Positions 1 to 10,859 of a DNA stretch of 64,000 bases are shown here, piece by piece. Each line of letters begins with the position of its first letter. Within the stretch, counting starts at the first letter, position 1. The translations under genes were made by a program, and so were the position numbers. This stretch comes from Polychytrium aggregatum (Eukaryota; Chytridiomycota; Chytridiomycetes; Polychytriales): NCBI RefSeq assembly GCF_025602895.1, contig NW_026516305.1, forward strand, positions 105,673 through 169,672, written 5' to 3'. The notes beneath the pieces are model-generated. The model was given only the letters and a program-made list of their open reading frames with translations. It had not been told where the DNA came from and searched no databases.

Positions 1-1076
1 CGGTCAGGAACACCTTGCCCTTGAGCTCCTCGGTCACCAGCTGTTTGTGCTCCCAGAATCGGTCTCGCTGCTCCTTTGTCATTTGCCCCTGCGGAAGGCG
101 CACCATGGTCTGCTTTTCGATGATGGCCTTATTGAATTCAGTGATGGCATCGTTGAGCTTGTCGCGGGTAAACCGATTCACTGAGGGAATGTCGAGCGAG
201 GAGACGATCGAGGCATGGGATGAGTCAACCGATAGGCGGCACCAGCGATAATCGAGGAACCGGCACAAAATGGACATCGATGGGCAACAGAATGCAGTGG
301 AAAGTCCCACTCATGACAATATGCGCTGGGTCCTTGGGTGAGCTGCAGCTGAAAGCTGAGTCCATGAGGAGCTTCGCTTAGGGCTGCAGATTGATCCGGT
401 GGTCCGATCTGGCTCCCTGGGCAGCGCAAGAAACTACAACAGCGATACGTACCGACGTATTTCGGTATTCCCTGGAACTGGAGATGAGGAGGATCGATGT
501 GAGTTGGTGCTGATGCCATGATCGACGCTGCGATCTGATGGGCTGCAGGCGCCGTCTGGCGGCTCAGCTCACCTCGGCAACGGTGATCGGCGGTAGCTGC
601 GGCGGGCCCTTGCTGGTTTTTTTCACCGCTTGGGCGGATGATGCTTTGTCCTGGTCGGGTGAAGTGGGTTCGTCCTGGCCAGAGCTGGTTCCAGAGGGAC
701 CCATGTGGTCGATGGCAAAACGAAGCTGCGGTGCCGAAGCCATCCTGGGCAGGGTTGACCGGGCCGAGATCGTGGGAGCCGCCGGAGCCGCCGGCAGGTG
801 TCGGGGCATGTTTGCGAGCATGTGTTCCAAAACCAGATTCTGATCGTCAAGCTCCTGGAGCATCCTGAGGCCCTCGGTCTGAAGCAGGCGCTTCTCCTCG
901 GTGAGGAGCACGAAGGTGGCCTCGATGTTCTTCTCGAGCTCGGCCATCAGGAGCGAGAGCTGTGTCTGGGAGCTGCGGATCGAGCCGGTGGGCACCAGGG
1001 GCTCGGGTGTCCGCAGCAGCGAGAGCTGCTTGAGCTCGTTGATGCGGGTGCAGAAGGAGTTGAGGAGATCGTCCAT
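1..1076 (-). CDS. SKA1: SKA1, spindle and kinetochore-associated protein 1 (3' end beyond the window)
   Basis: Exons complement(573..1076), (453..477) and (<1..180), in phase throughout. The product is the Ska1 subunit of the Ska complex, which couples kinetochores to spindle microtubules. The N-terminal 60 or so residues form the coiled-coil part (MDDLLNSFCTRINELKQ), followed by a MPRHLP segment matching the PSHLP stretch of animal SKA1 and a Ser/Pro-rich linker. Exon 2 is only 25 bases and encodes FQGIPKYV; exon 3 continues with VNRFTRDKLNDAI, the start of the winged-helix microtubule-binding domain (animal pattern F-G-P-Y-RLT-I-N-INKA). Donors are GTGAGC and GTACGT; acceptors are CTCCAG and CCTCAG. 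Identity rests on remembered family patterns. The start at 1076 is the first Met that makes a normal SKA1 N-terminus; a longer upstream reading frame has no family resemblance. Confidence 0.85.
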
Positions 1077-2411
1077 GGCCGATGCGGGAGAGGGAGAGGG
1101 AGTGAAGCGCGGCGACTGGCCTCGGCCCTCCTGAAGTGTGCACCACACGACAACCCGCCAGAGCAGCTGAGAAGACCGCCCTTGCTCTCGGGATCTGTTG
1201 CCCACGGAAGGCGACTGACTGACTGACTGCTGTTTCAGCGGAGCGCACGAAGAGCGAACAGCCGGGCTGCATGGGACCATGTTGAATGCGACACCACCGG
1301 GAACGGCTGCGGCGGCCATCACAGTACAGCTACAGCAACAGCACAATGGGGTCGCTCCCAACCAGCGACGCCCGGCCTTGGGGGTCGTCGTCTCGCTTCG
1401 TCCGGCCAGCGTCACCCGTCGCGATCCCCGTTGCTGGTCCCGTTGCTGGAGGTGGCGAGAGGACGAACCAATCGTCCGGATGGGCTTGAAAGTACTTTCG
1501 GCTGGGAGGCGCTGCACCAATCCGCCGTTGGGGGGGGGGCTGCAAGAGTGTCCGGTGGGTGCAAATGTCAGACGGGCTGAGCCAGAGGGTCAGTCGGCCG
1601 GTGGGCATTCGGCTGGCCGGAAGGTCGCCCGACCGGAGGCAGCATCCGTCGCAGCAGGCCAGAGAGTCGCCCGCATGCTCGGCGATGGATGCTTGCGGGC
1701 CACGCTGCGTGCTGGGAAGCAGACCAGGCTGCTGGTTTGTCGAAGGATCCGAGTCTCCGACGATTTGAAAACGAACCACAGCCAGAAACAAGGGAGGCGA
1801 TTGCGTCTTGGCGACTGCTCGCCCCACGGCATGCACAGGGCTGCTACGCTGGGCTGCTGCACTGGGGGGCGCTCGCGGACCAGCTGCATCCCGACAAAGA
1901 GCGACTGCAGCCTCGATGCCAAGGGCCGAAGCCGACTCGCAGCTTGAATCGCAGTGCTTGCGATTGGATGCTCTACTTAGATGCTCTACTTGCAGTTGGA
2001 TGCTTTATATGCAGTTGGATGCTTTATATGCAGTTGCAGTCTAATAACCCACTTGCATTCCCAAGCACTCATTCTACATTCCCAAGCACTCGTCCTGCAT
2101 TCCCAAGCACTCATTCTACATTCCCAAGCACTCCATCCGAGCCACTGCCCCTCTTTCAAATCCACATCCCGAGAACCCATCGCACCATTCCACCGCACCT
2201 TTGCTGGCAGGATCATCGCTGCCGCGCGCGGAGGCGTGACTGGCTGCGGCCGCGTGGCTCCACTCGGCGGTGCCCAGGTGACCTTGGCGACGTTCATGGC
2301 ATATAAGCTGTCCGCTTGCCCCCCTCCTCAACCTTGCTCTGCGCTCCCCCCCTCGTCGCAACCTTGCCCTTCTTCGCCTCGTCTGCTTCTGCTCTATCGC
2401 AGCCTCCCTCC
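1077..2411. other. Intergenic region between divergent SKA1 and the CxxCxGxG gene
   Basis: No convincing gene is seen; overlapping open frames on both strands look like GC-rich chance ORFs. It should hold both promoters. The right half carries two short tandem repeats (separate entry). Confidence 0.6.
1990..2133. repeat. Two adjacent tandem repeats
   Basis: From about 1990 to 2036 a 19-base unit built on ATGCAGTTGGATGCTTTAT recurs; from 2056 to 2133 four copies of a 21-base unit containing CATTCCCAAGCACTC follow, starting at 2056, 2077, 2098 and 2119. Both are upstream of the gene that starts at 2412. Confidence 0.9.
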
Positions 2412-3011
2412 ATGTTCGCCGTCAAACCTCCATCCGAGCCGTGCCCCGAATGCAACGGCTCCGGCTATCTGCAGCACGGAGAACTGCCCTGTCTCCGCTG
2501 TCCTGGCCCGTCGCTTTCCCACCACCTGCCCACGCCTGTCTCGCGCCGGTTCAGCACCTTCGAGCCCTCGCTGGTCTCGTTCCAGGCCAACTTTGTCCAC
2601 TCCATAGACTCGCTACTGACGCTGCGGGACCGCCCCAGCTCCAACCCAGATTCCGATTCAGACTCGGACTCGGACTCGGATGACTGGACACTTGCCCCGC
2701 CAGACGATCTCAACCCATCTCTGTTCCATGTCGCCGACCCTCCTCCGCCAAAGTCACTTGGCCGGCGGTCCTCCAAGGCCATTGCGTCGTCCTCCCGTCG
2801 CCGCAAGCATGCTGACCGCTCCGTGCGGCTGCCACTCGATTCTCACCAGACTGCCCACTACTCGCCCAAGAAGCATCTCTCGGAGCCCATTCTGTCCCTT
2901 GCTTCGGCTTGGAGAGACGCTGGCTCGCTGCTGGGATCCCTAAGCTCCTCCCGCGCCAGCAACAGTCTTGGCGTCGAGGCCGTCGCCGGGACTTTCGAAA
3001 AGCCCAGCTAA
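2412..3011 (+). CDS. Small protein with one DnaJ-type CxxCxGxG finger half, function unknown
   Basis: Single exon, 199 aa. Residues 10-31 read CPECNGSGYLQHGELPCLRC, one CxxCxGxG element paired with a CxxC, like half of a DnaJ zinc-finger region. The rest is Ser/Pro-rich and basic: an (SD)n run near residue 80 followed by WTLAPP, an RRSSK/SSRRRK segment, and a motif SEPILSLASAWRDAG near residue 158. There is no J-domain, so it is not a DnaJ protein. The Met at 2412 puts the zinc element at the extreme N-terminus; an upstream in-frame Met at 2316 is possible but adds low-complexity sequence. I do not recognise an orthologue. An AATAAA lies far downstream (3850), so the 3' end may be longer or spliced. 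Confidence 0.6.
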   Translation: MFAVKPPSEPCPECNGSGYLQHGELPCLRCPGPSLSHHLPTPVSRRFSTFEPSLVSFQANFVHSIDSLLTLRDRPSSNPDSDSDSDSDSDDWTLAPPDDLNPSLFHVADPPPPKSLGRRSSKAIASSSRRRKHADRSVRLPLDSHQTAHYSPKKHLSEPILSLASAWRDAGSLLGSLSSSRASNSLGVEAVAGTFEKPS

Positions 3012-4392
3012 GCCCGGACAGCAACCGTCGCCCAGTGCTTTTGCCACTCGCCATTCCCTTCTGCCCTGTTCCCGGTTCCGATCGTTCACTGTGCTTTCAA
3101 CGTCCCGTCAGCTCGTTTCGCCATCAGCATCCGCCACTTCAAAGCAAAGTACCGGCATATCCCGGTCTCCAGCAACATAAGGCCCTACGCACACATCCAC
3201 ATGCCCACACAGTCGCTCGCCCTCGTGTTTCCCATTCGATCTCATGACCTCGATGCCTCAGCTCCGGCAAAGCCATTTCAGCAAGTGTCCGCTCACCGGT
3301 TGCAGTCCTGCTCGGCGCGGACGGTGCAAGTCGGTTGATTTGCACTGTCCGGAAGGCGCTTCGCCGATCATGCGGCTGTGTCGGTGTCCACCAGAGCGGC
3401 TGCACCCCCATGGCCTTCTGGAAGGTTCGAGAGTCTGCTGCGCGTCGCAGCATGCCCACAATCCACTTTGCCGCTGCCCAAGATCCCGACTATCACTATC
3501 AATTCCCAATTCCCAATTCCCAATTCCCAATTCCCAATTCCCACGCCTTGCACTTCGTCGTTCGCTTCAACACTCCTCTGATCCTCGTTCTCTTCACAAC
3601 CCCCGTGGCACTGCTCCGTCGCATAGCATAGCGCACTGGCGTTCGCAGCCTCTCTCTGTTTCTTGTCCATCCTGTTTATATTCTCTTTCACTGCATCTCG
3701 TCGCTTTCCCTCTTCGCCGATCCCGCCGAGAACTCTCCACGCGTTTACTGTTCGATCCTTCTTTGATATGTGCTCCTTGTTTGCAGCGCTATGGTCTGAA
3801 CCATCGTCCACATGCCGGCGCATTTGCACTCGATCCATTTTTGTGATGAAATAAAGATGACACGGATTATGAAATGAGATATGCAGACCCGCCAAAGAGC
3901 AAACAGCCATGGTTGCGAGCAGTGGTTGGTGGCCCGTGCATTGCTTTTCTCATGGCTCTGAATGTACCTTCCATTCAATGCTGCAATCCCGGCTGCATCT
4001 CAGCGTGGAATCGCGATGCCAATTCGGCGCGCAACATGATCACTCTGCGCAGGGCGATTGTGGGAACCCGGTGTCTTCACTCAGAGGCCGCCGAGACAAT
4101 CCGTTTGATTTCATATGGCCTGTTGGACGCAGCCTGTCTCATACCTCGCTGCCGAACCCCAAATTGGCTGCATCCCGCTTGATCCTGAGGCAGGTTCGGC
4201 ACTCTTTCGTTGGAGCACGCCATCCGTCCCCGCGTGGCTCGAGCCGCGGTTCCATCCGCGCGCCGCCTTGCCTTTTCTTTGCGAGATTCTGCTTTGCCCT
4301 GGCTCTGCCAAGATCCCCGACGCAGCCAACACCCGACGAGAAACCGCATCGGTCACTTCAACACCATGAGTCGGTATCCGCGAGTGCTGTGC
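3012..4392. other. Non-coding stretch between the zinc-finger gene and NSP1
   Basis: No recognisable protein on either strand. It contains a 7-base tandem repeat (separate entry) and an AATAAA at 3850-3855 on the plus strand, which could end a long 3' UTR. The right part must hold the NSP1 promoter. Confidence 0.5.
3501..3542. repeat. (AATTCCC)6 tandem repeat
   Basis: Six perfect consecutive copies of the heptamer AATTCCC. Confidence 0.95.
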
Positions 4393-7300
4393 ATGTTTAA
4401 TCGTGAGCCCCATGCTCTGTATGGCCGTTGCTGTTCAAGCCTGTGCCCGTTGGCAGCGATCACCATATGCGTTTCCTCAGCGACCATGTCTCGATCGCTG
4501 TCCCGATCATCGTTTTGATTTCTGTGCCGGCCTTTCCTCCTTCGCAGGCGCACCATTCAGCTTCAATTCAACAAACCCATCGGGTGGATCAGGTAACCGA
4601 CAAAGCATCCTATAGCTCGGGCCATCCTTAATCTCTTCCGTATCTCTGACTTTGCCCTGGTCCTGGCTGGCCAGCCGGTCCGGATCCACACTACGGCATT
4701 CCTCGCCATGGGCAACCCTGATCTTTTTTTGCTCAAACTGCGTTTTGTCCTCACGCTCCCAATGGAACGGTGCATTCCTGACCCCCCCCCGATTCTGGTC
4801 GGCTTTAGGTGCTCCCTCGGGCTTCGGATCGGGCGCCGGCACTGGATCTGCCTCCACTTTCAACTTCGGAGGCTCAGGCACTGGGACTCAGGGCTCTGCG
4901 ACTGGCGCCTTTGGCTTTGGTGCCGCTTCTGGGACTTCGGGATTCGGAAGCGCCACGCTCCCTGCATTCGGAAGTACAACAGCTCCTGCGTTCGGAAGTA
5001 CCACGGCTCCTGCGTTCGGAAGTGGTGCTCCTGCTGCAGCTCCTGCATTTGGGAGCAGTACCGCCACCACAGCTCCTGCGTTCGGCAGCAGTGCAGCTGC
5101 AGCTCCCGCGTTCGGAAGCGGTGCTGCTGCTTCATCCCTTGGTTTCGGTGCTGCACCTTCGACGTCGGCCACGACGGCTCCCGCGGTTGGTGCTTTTAGT
5201 GCACCCGCTGGCGGCTCGATCTTTGGAGCTTCCACAGCACCAGCACCAGCTGCAACCGGATTTGGTGCGGCAGCAGCGCCGACCTCGAAAGGTCTGTCCT
5301 TTGGAGCGGCGGCACCTGGTACTGGATCTGCCTTTGGTGGATTTGGCCAACCGGCTGCCACAACGACTACAGCGCCAGCGGCCGGGCCCACAGCCGCTCC
5401 GACCGGCTTTGCGCTCGGTGGTGCTGCCGCCGGATCTTCGTCGGGCAGCGCTTTCACAGGCGGCTTTGGTGCCGCACTCGGCGGCGCCTCGAACACCACT
5501 TTTGGATCAACTACCACCACCACGTCAGCCGCTGCCCCGAGTTCGTTGCCATCCTTTAGCGGCATATCCTTTGGGGCTTCGACCACGCCTGCCCCTTCGA
5601 CAACTGCCGCCCCGTTGACCGGCTTATTCGGAGCCGCTGCTTCTTCGACAACTGCCGCCACAACCACTGCCGCAGCTCCCTCCAGCTTGCCCGCCTTTGG
5701 CTCCGCTACAACGGCCGGGGCACTGTTTGGAGGCATTAAGCCCTCGGCCAACCCATCAACCACAAAGCCTGCAGTGCCAGCAGCAACGTCACCCTTCGCT
5801 TTCCCTGCGGCTTCTTCGGCAGCCGCTGTAACTGCCGCTCCAGCTACCACAGCCGCAACTGCCCCAGCGCCAGCGCCGGTCGGCGGATTTGGCTTCAACT
5901 CGCCAGTGACTACAACCAAGCCAACCGCAGCGTGAGTGGTTGTCCCGCAACCAGATCGGGCCAGATTGGACGAGACCTGATTGGACTTGATTAGACTGGA
6001 CTAGATTGGACTTTGATTGGGTTGGGCCAGACTTGATCGGATAGGATTGTATTAAACTGGATGCAGACTCTCTTTTGTTCCTGACACAAGCTTTGATTGT
6101 TTCCGCCACACAGTGCAACACCGGGACCGCTGCAACTTTCGGATCTGACGAGTAAGTCGACCGCCGATCGTCATGCTTGCTGGAGCAGTGTCCCGAGTTC
6201 CCTCAGTGCCCTGCTGACATCGGCTCCTCTATGACTCCGCAGCAACCAAGCCATCGCCTCTCTTTGGTGCTAAAGCAGCAACCACGACCGCCCCGTCGGC
6301 TATAGCCACAACTACTGCAGCTACTGCAGCTGCGACTGCAGCCACGGCCCTGTCATTCGCCTCTGCTGTGCCGACGACCAGCTCCGCTGCCGCCAACACC
6401 ACTGCCCCTACTGTCGCACCGAACGTACCCAACCTCGCCAACCTGAAAAATAAGACCCTCGAGGACATTCTCTCCGACTGGGCCAGTAAGCTGGACGTCT
6501 GCACTCGAGAGTTCCACAAGAAGGCCGTAGAAGTCGCCATCCTGGACAGAAAGCTCATCGAGAACGGCTACCAGGTGCGCTGGCCGCCGGGCGTGTGTTT
6601 GCAGATCCTGCCTTGGAGCGTGGTGTGGACCAAGACAGTGTTCGAACATGATCCCCCCCCCTTGAACGGCCACATCAGGCGTCCCTCAACCAGCAAGCGC
6701 TGTTGCGGCTGTCCAACTTATCACTGCGTGTATTGTATCTGTTGACAGATTAATCGCCTGCACGACGAAGTCAAGAACGCCTCGGATCTGCAGGCCAAGA
6801 TCAACCAGAGCCTGGATGCTATGGAGAGCCAGCAGACCGACCTCACCAAGATCCTTGAAAAATACGAGAGCGAGCTCGTTGGCATACTGGACGGGGATAG
6901 CAGTGCTCAGGCCAAGTAAGTTGCTCACTCAGAAAGGACATATGGAGGCGCTGTTAGCTGGATCCAGAGAAATGTGCTCGCATGGGTGTGCTGTACCGAA
7001 TGGATGTTTTGCGAGCGGCTGAGTGCCGATGGATGCAGATATGCACTGCGCTGGCATGTGGCCGAGATCGGCGGGCTGTTGCCAGGATAGGCAACCATGA
7101 GACTGAAGAGCACATGAGTGTGTTGGCGGAAGCTGCTTTGCGCAGCTTGGCCGTGTTCGAATCGCTCCACTTACCCTCTGTCTCGGCCGGGCGACGCAGA
7201 AACACGCCTGCAGATGAGGAGCGAGACAAGGCATACATGCTCGCGGAAAAGCTCAGCAAGGACATGGATGTCCTGGAGCAGCAACTGGGCTCCATGATCG

Positions 7301-7575
7301 ACGACCTCAACACGCGCACCCAAGGCGACGAAAGCGAATCGACGATCCATCAGATCACGCGCGTGCTGAACCACCATCTGTCTGCGCTGCAGTGGCTTGA
7401 GCAGAGCACCAACGAAGTTGCCCACAAGATGGACCAGCTCTCACTGCGGGCCAGCAGCGCCCGCGAAGGTGCCAACCGGCTTCACAGCTTGGGCGGTAAC
7501 CAGGGCACTGCCGCCTTCTCGCCAGGCAACTCGATCGGCACCAGCCTCGGATTCGGCAGCAGCTGGAGACAGTGA
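4393..7575 (+). CDS. NSP1: FG-repeat nucleoporin NSP1/NUP62
   Basis: Exons 4393..4402, 4548..4592, 4809..5931, 6114..6151, 6243..6574, 6749..6915, 7200..7575; phases agree and give 696 aa. It is the central-channel nucleoporin of the Nsp1-Nup57-Nup49 (Nup62) complex; its FG repeats form the permeability barrier. The start MFNRAPFSFNSTN resembles yeast Nsp1 MNFN. Roughly residues 18-390 are Ala/Thr-rich with many FG, AFGS and GFGA repeats. From about residue 430 the conserved Nsp1_C coiled-coil domain begins (NLANLKNKTLEDILSDWAS) and runs almost to the end. The first coding exon is only 10 bases, chosen because it alone gives a good donor (GTGAGC) and the right phase for exon 2. The intron at 5932-6113 is full of degenerate GATTGGACT-like units. 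Confidence 0.9.
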
Positions 7576-7957
7576 GCGACAGGGCCGAGATATCCCAGCC
7601 AGGAATGTGGCCGTCCCGCGAAATAAAAGCATATGTAGCTTGACTATTGGCCAGCTGCCCGAGTATCGTTGGCAGTGCGAAACCGCAGACATGGCCTCAG
7701 GCGAGCGAGCCTGGCGACCAACAACAGCTTCCTCAAGACACCCCCCCTCTGGGAATGCTGGACTTGAATCTGGAGCTGCGAGTGCTGGACGCACCCAGTG
7801 CCCAGCCGGCGCATTGATATTCGAACGATGGCAACAACCCAGACGACGGACAGACACCCGCAACGCCTGCCGAACCCCTCTGACACGGACAAGAACAAGA
7901 ACAAGAGCAAGAACAAGAACAAGAGCAGCAGCGACAATAAGACCAGTGCCGCCCCAC
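7576..7957. other. Shared 3' region of convergent NSP1 and RAD7
   Basis: Non-coding. Holds the NSP1 poly(A) signal and, at about 7888-7927, an imperfect AAGAAC/AAGAGC hexamer repeat. Confidence 0.7.
7622..7627 (+). terminator. Likely poly(A) signal of NSP1
   Basis: AATAAA 46 bases after the NSP1 stop codon. Confidence 0.55.
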
Positions 7958-10426
7958 TCAGTCAAACTCGTTGCCCAGAAGCTCGATAGGCTCGCCCTTG
8001 GCATTTGTCCACCGCCTTCGGAATGTAAACTCCGTCAGCTTGTTACAGCCATAGAGCTTGGCGAGCTTGAGTCGCGGGCAGTTGCGGAAAAACTCCTCCA
8101 AGAGCTCGTCCTCCAGATTGCGCACCCAGGATAGATCCAGCACCTCCAGCATCGGCAGCTTTGTGGCAAGCGCCTTGAGCGAACGCTCGGTCAGGTCCTC
8201 GAGGCCATTCAGCAGCAGCGTCTGCAGCATGTCGCAATGGAGATTCGAGAGCACAATCAGCGACGAGTCCCCGAGCTGGGTCACCCGCGACAGATCGAGT
8301 CTGCTCAGCCGTGTAGAGCCCTTCCTCTTGAAGACGTTGAGGAACTGCTCAAAGCCCTCGTCCGTGATCGACTCGCAGTTCGCGATCGAGAAGAACTGCA
8401 GCTGGTTGCAGATCGGGGCGATGACGTCAAGCAACAGCGCGTCCTTCATTTGGCCGTATCTGCCCAAAGCGCAGGAGGTATCAGTAATGCATCCGCATCC
8501 ACATCCACATCCACACCGATAAAGTACCATTAGCATAGCTCACCCGCTCAGCGAAAGCACGCTCAGCTGCTGGCCGATGGTCTGGATGATTCCGCCGAGC
8601 GCCTCGTCGGATATGGCGCTGCCGAGGTAGTTGAGCTGCAGTTCCTCGACACTAGTGAGGCCGCCAAGCGCCTTGATCTCTGCATCGCCGACCGAGGTGC
8701 ACTGGTCCAGATGGAGAGATTTAAGCCTTGGGCAGTTCTTGACAAGAGCCGAGAGGCCTCCAAACCCGAGTTGGGCTGCGCTCTCAAGCCGGAGCTTCAT
8801 GAGCTTGTCTCCGAGGCTCTCGAACAGCGCGGCAAAGGCCTTGTCGGTGACCAGGTAGGGGCCCCGGAGTGTCAGTGACGTCAGACGAGGGAAGCTGCGT
8901 GCGTAGACTTGGATAACATGATCTGGGCGGCGACAGGATCGACGGAGCATATGCACCAAGCCGTTTGAGGATTAGACACACGTTCACAAGTGCAAGCGGT
9001 CCCGGGGATGGGTGGGCGGCTTACCATTCATGCGGCCGCACAGCGTCAGATTCAAATGGGTCAAATTTGGGCAGAAGCTCGATATTTGTGTGTATCCGTT
9101 CTCGTCGAGGACTATGGTGGATCCATGCATAAAAGCGAATATGTGAGTAGCTGTACTCAACAATCACAGGGGGGGGGAGGGCTCGTGGAGCATGCCAAGC
9201 AACGACCAGCAGCGATACATACGAGTGCAATCATAAAGATCAAGGCTGGACTCGTCTGGGCCGATGAACAGACCGAGCGTTTGATTGTTGAGCACACGAG
9301 AGCGCGAGATGATGCGGGAGATGGTTTGCTTGGACTCATACGATATATCGCCGAGCTGTTCGATATCTTCGATGTAGTCGACCAGGATCTGCAGGCGGTT
9401 CGATGCGCATACGCACACAAGCAATCAACACATTGCGCCAAGGTGAGTGGGTGGAAGAGTGCTTGCGTCGATTCCTATGTCCAACCGAATCATCATGAAG
9501 AACCACTGGCTCCGTGAAACTGGCACGCCGCGGGACTCACCTTGATGCACATAGACTTGAGCGACAAGACCGAGCCCTCCCTCTTGAGAAGCGGATCCAT
9601 GACGGTCTTAGCCTTGCGCTTGATTTTGTTGGCTCGCTTCTCGCCATGGAGTGTAAAGCACGCCTGGCAGATCTGATCACCTAGGTTTTCCAGGACAAAC
9701 TTGCGCTGGCAGCGATCGCAAAACCGGATGGCTCCGATGCGATCCTCCCTCATCTCGTCCATCTGCTCTTCCAGCCGCCGGTTCCGCAGCTTGGAGTGCT
9801 GCGATCTCGGGGCAAGCTTTTTGTCCACCTCAAAGAAACGGCTGTTGATATCATCATTGTAGTCGCCGTCGTTGTCGTCATCGTCGTCGCCGTCGCCCTT
9901 GCGCTTCTGCTTCTTGGAGGCCTCCTTTTTCGAGGTCTGTCGGGTGGTCTTGCGTTTGAGGGATGGGCTTTGCTGGGCGGACGACGATGATGAACCGGGT
10001 TGGGCTGCACTTCGACTGGGTGGCTCAACGTCGATGTCGATAACAATCACTTGATCTGCGAGATCCGGGCGCACAACTCGGCGCATCTCCTGATTGCCAC
10101 TGTCCTCGGGGTCGGCATCGTCGGTGCGCTCTGGCTCTTGAGCAGGAGCTGCAGGGGTCGCAGTTGCCGAGGCTGGTTCTTCGGGTTGATCTGGGCCCCC
10201 TTCCTCGTCCTGTGTGGCTCGTCTCCGGCCATAGTGCAGGCGGGGAGCGACGATGCCCTTCTCTCGGAGAAAGCTGAGCGATTGGATAGGCGACAAAGCG
10301 TGAGGCCAAGACGGATGCCCGGATGATGGCCCAGTCGACGGGGCAGCCCGATGGGTGAGTACGATGCGGCGGGCCGACGTACCTGGAGAGGGCCGACGTT
10401 GGCCCTTTGACAGAGTTGCCCGACAT
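7958..10426 (-). CDS. RAD7: RAD7/Rhp7, nucleotide-excision repair LRR protein
   Basis: Exons complement: 10383..10426, 9541..10273, 9223..9388, 9025..9111, 8544..8922, 7958..8459; total 636 aa, all junctions in phase. Rad7 works with Rad16 (GG-NER4) in global-genome repair of non-transcribed DNA and in a cullin ubiquitin ligase. The N-terminus MSGNSVKGPTSALS matches yeast Rad7 EVKGPNSALTQFLREEGI, continued here as FLREKGI across intron 1. An acidic/basic linker with KKQKRKGDGDDDDD-type runs follows, then a four-Cys element CDRC...CQAC (about residues 200-217), the zinc-binding module of Rhp7-like proteins. The second half is a leucine-rich repeat solenoid (NNQTLGLF, CPNLTHLNL, CPRLKSLHLDQC, LEVLDLSW). 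The short intron at 8460-8543 carries a CCACAT repeat. Confidence 0.93.
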
Positions 10427-10859
10427 GCTGGCTGGAGGGTGCGATCGGTGCGTGGTTGGCTGCTGCCTGGTCCGTTTGCTGCCTCGATGGACGCCGGGCT
10501 GTCTTGGAGACGTTTTGGGCGGAGGAGCGGAAGAGGCAGAGCGGCTCGCACCGCCGTTTTTCCGACCCAACTTCGCAGCTGTCGCGCGTGGGCAGCCGCC
10601 GCCACACCCCCGTCTGGGGCGTGCTGCGATGTTGTGTTGTGAGCATCGGGTTCAACACCGCTGGTGGGCTCTAATGGGTTGCAGGAGCCGTATGAGTTGC
10701 AGGGGCCGCATGGGTTGCAAGGGCCGCAGTGCCCGAGCCAGCGCAACTGAGAGCGACACGGGGACAGACAAGCGACGACGCATGTCCAGCGCACCAGTTC
10801 AACGAGGCACAGCAAATGAACGAGGATCTACTCGCATGTCGCTGCCAGGAACTGCATAT
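10427..10859. other. RAD7 promoter and UBP1 3' flank
   Basis: No coding potential I can support. The two flanking genes run the same way. Near 10680-10730 there are several degenerate GCAGGGGCCGCATGGGTTGC-like units. Confidence 0.5.

Noticed and set aside
4888-5919. 343-aa Ala/Pro/Val-rich ORF antisense to NSP1
   Set aside because: It mirrors the codon pattern of the FG-repeat exon on the other strand; low complexity and no domain.
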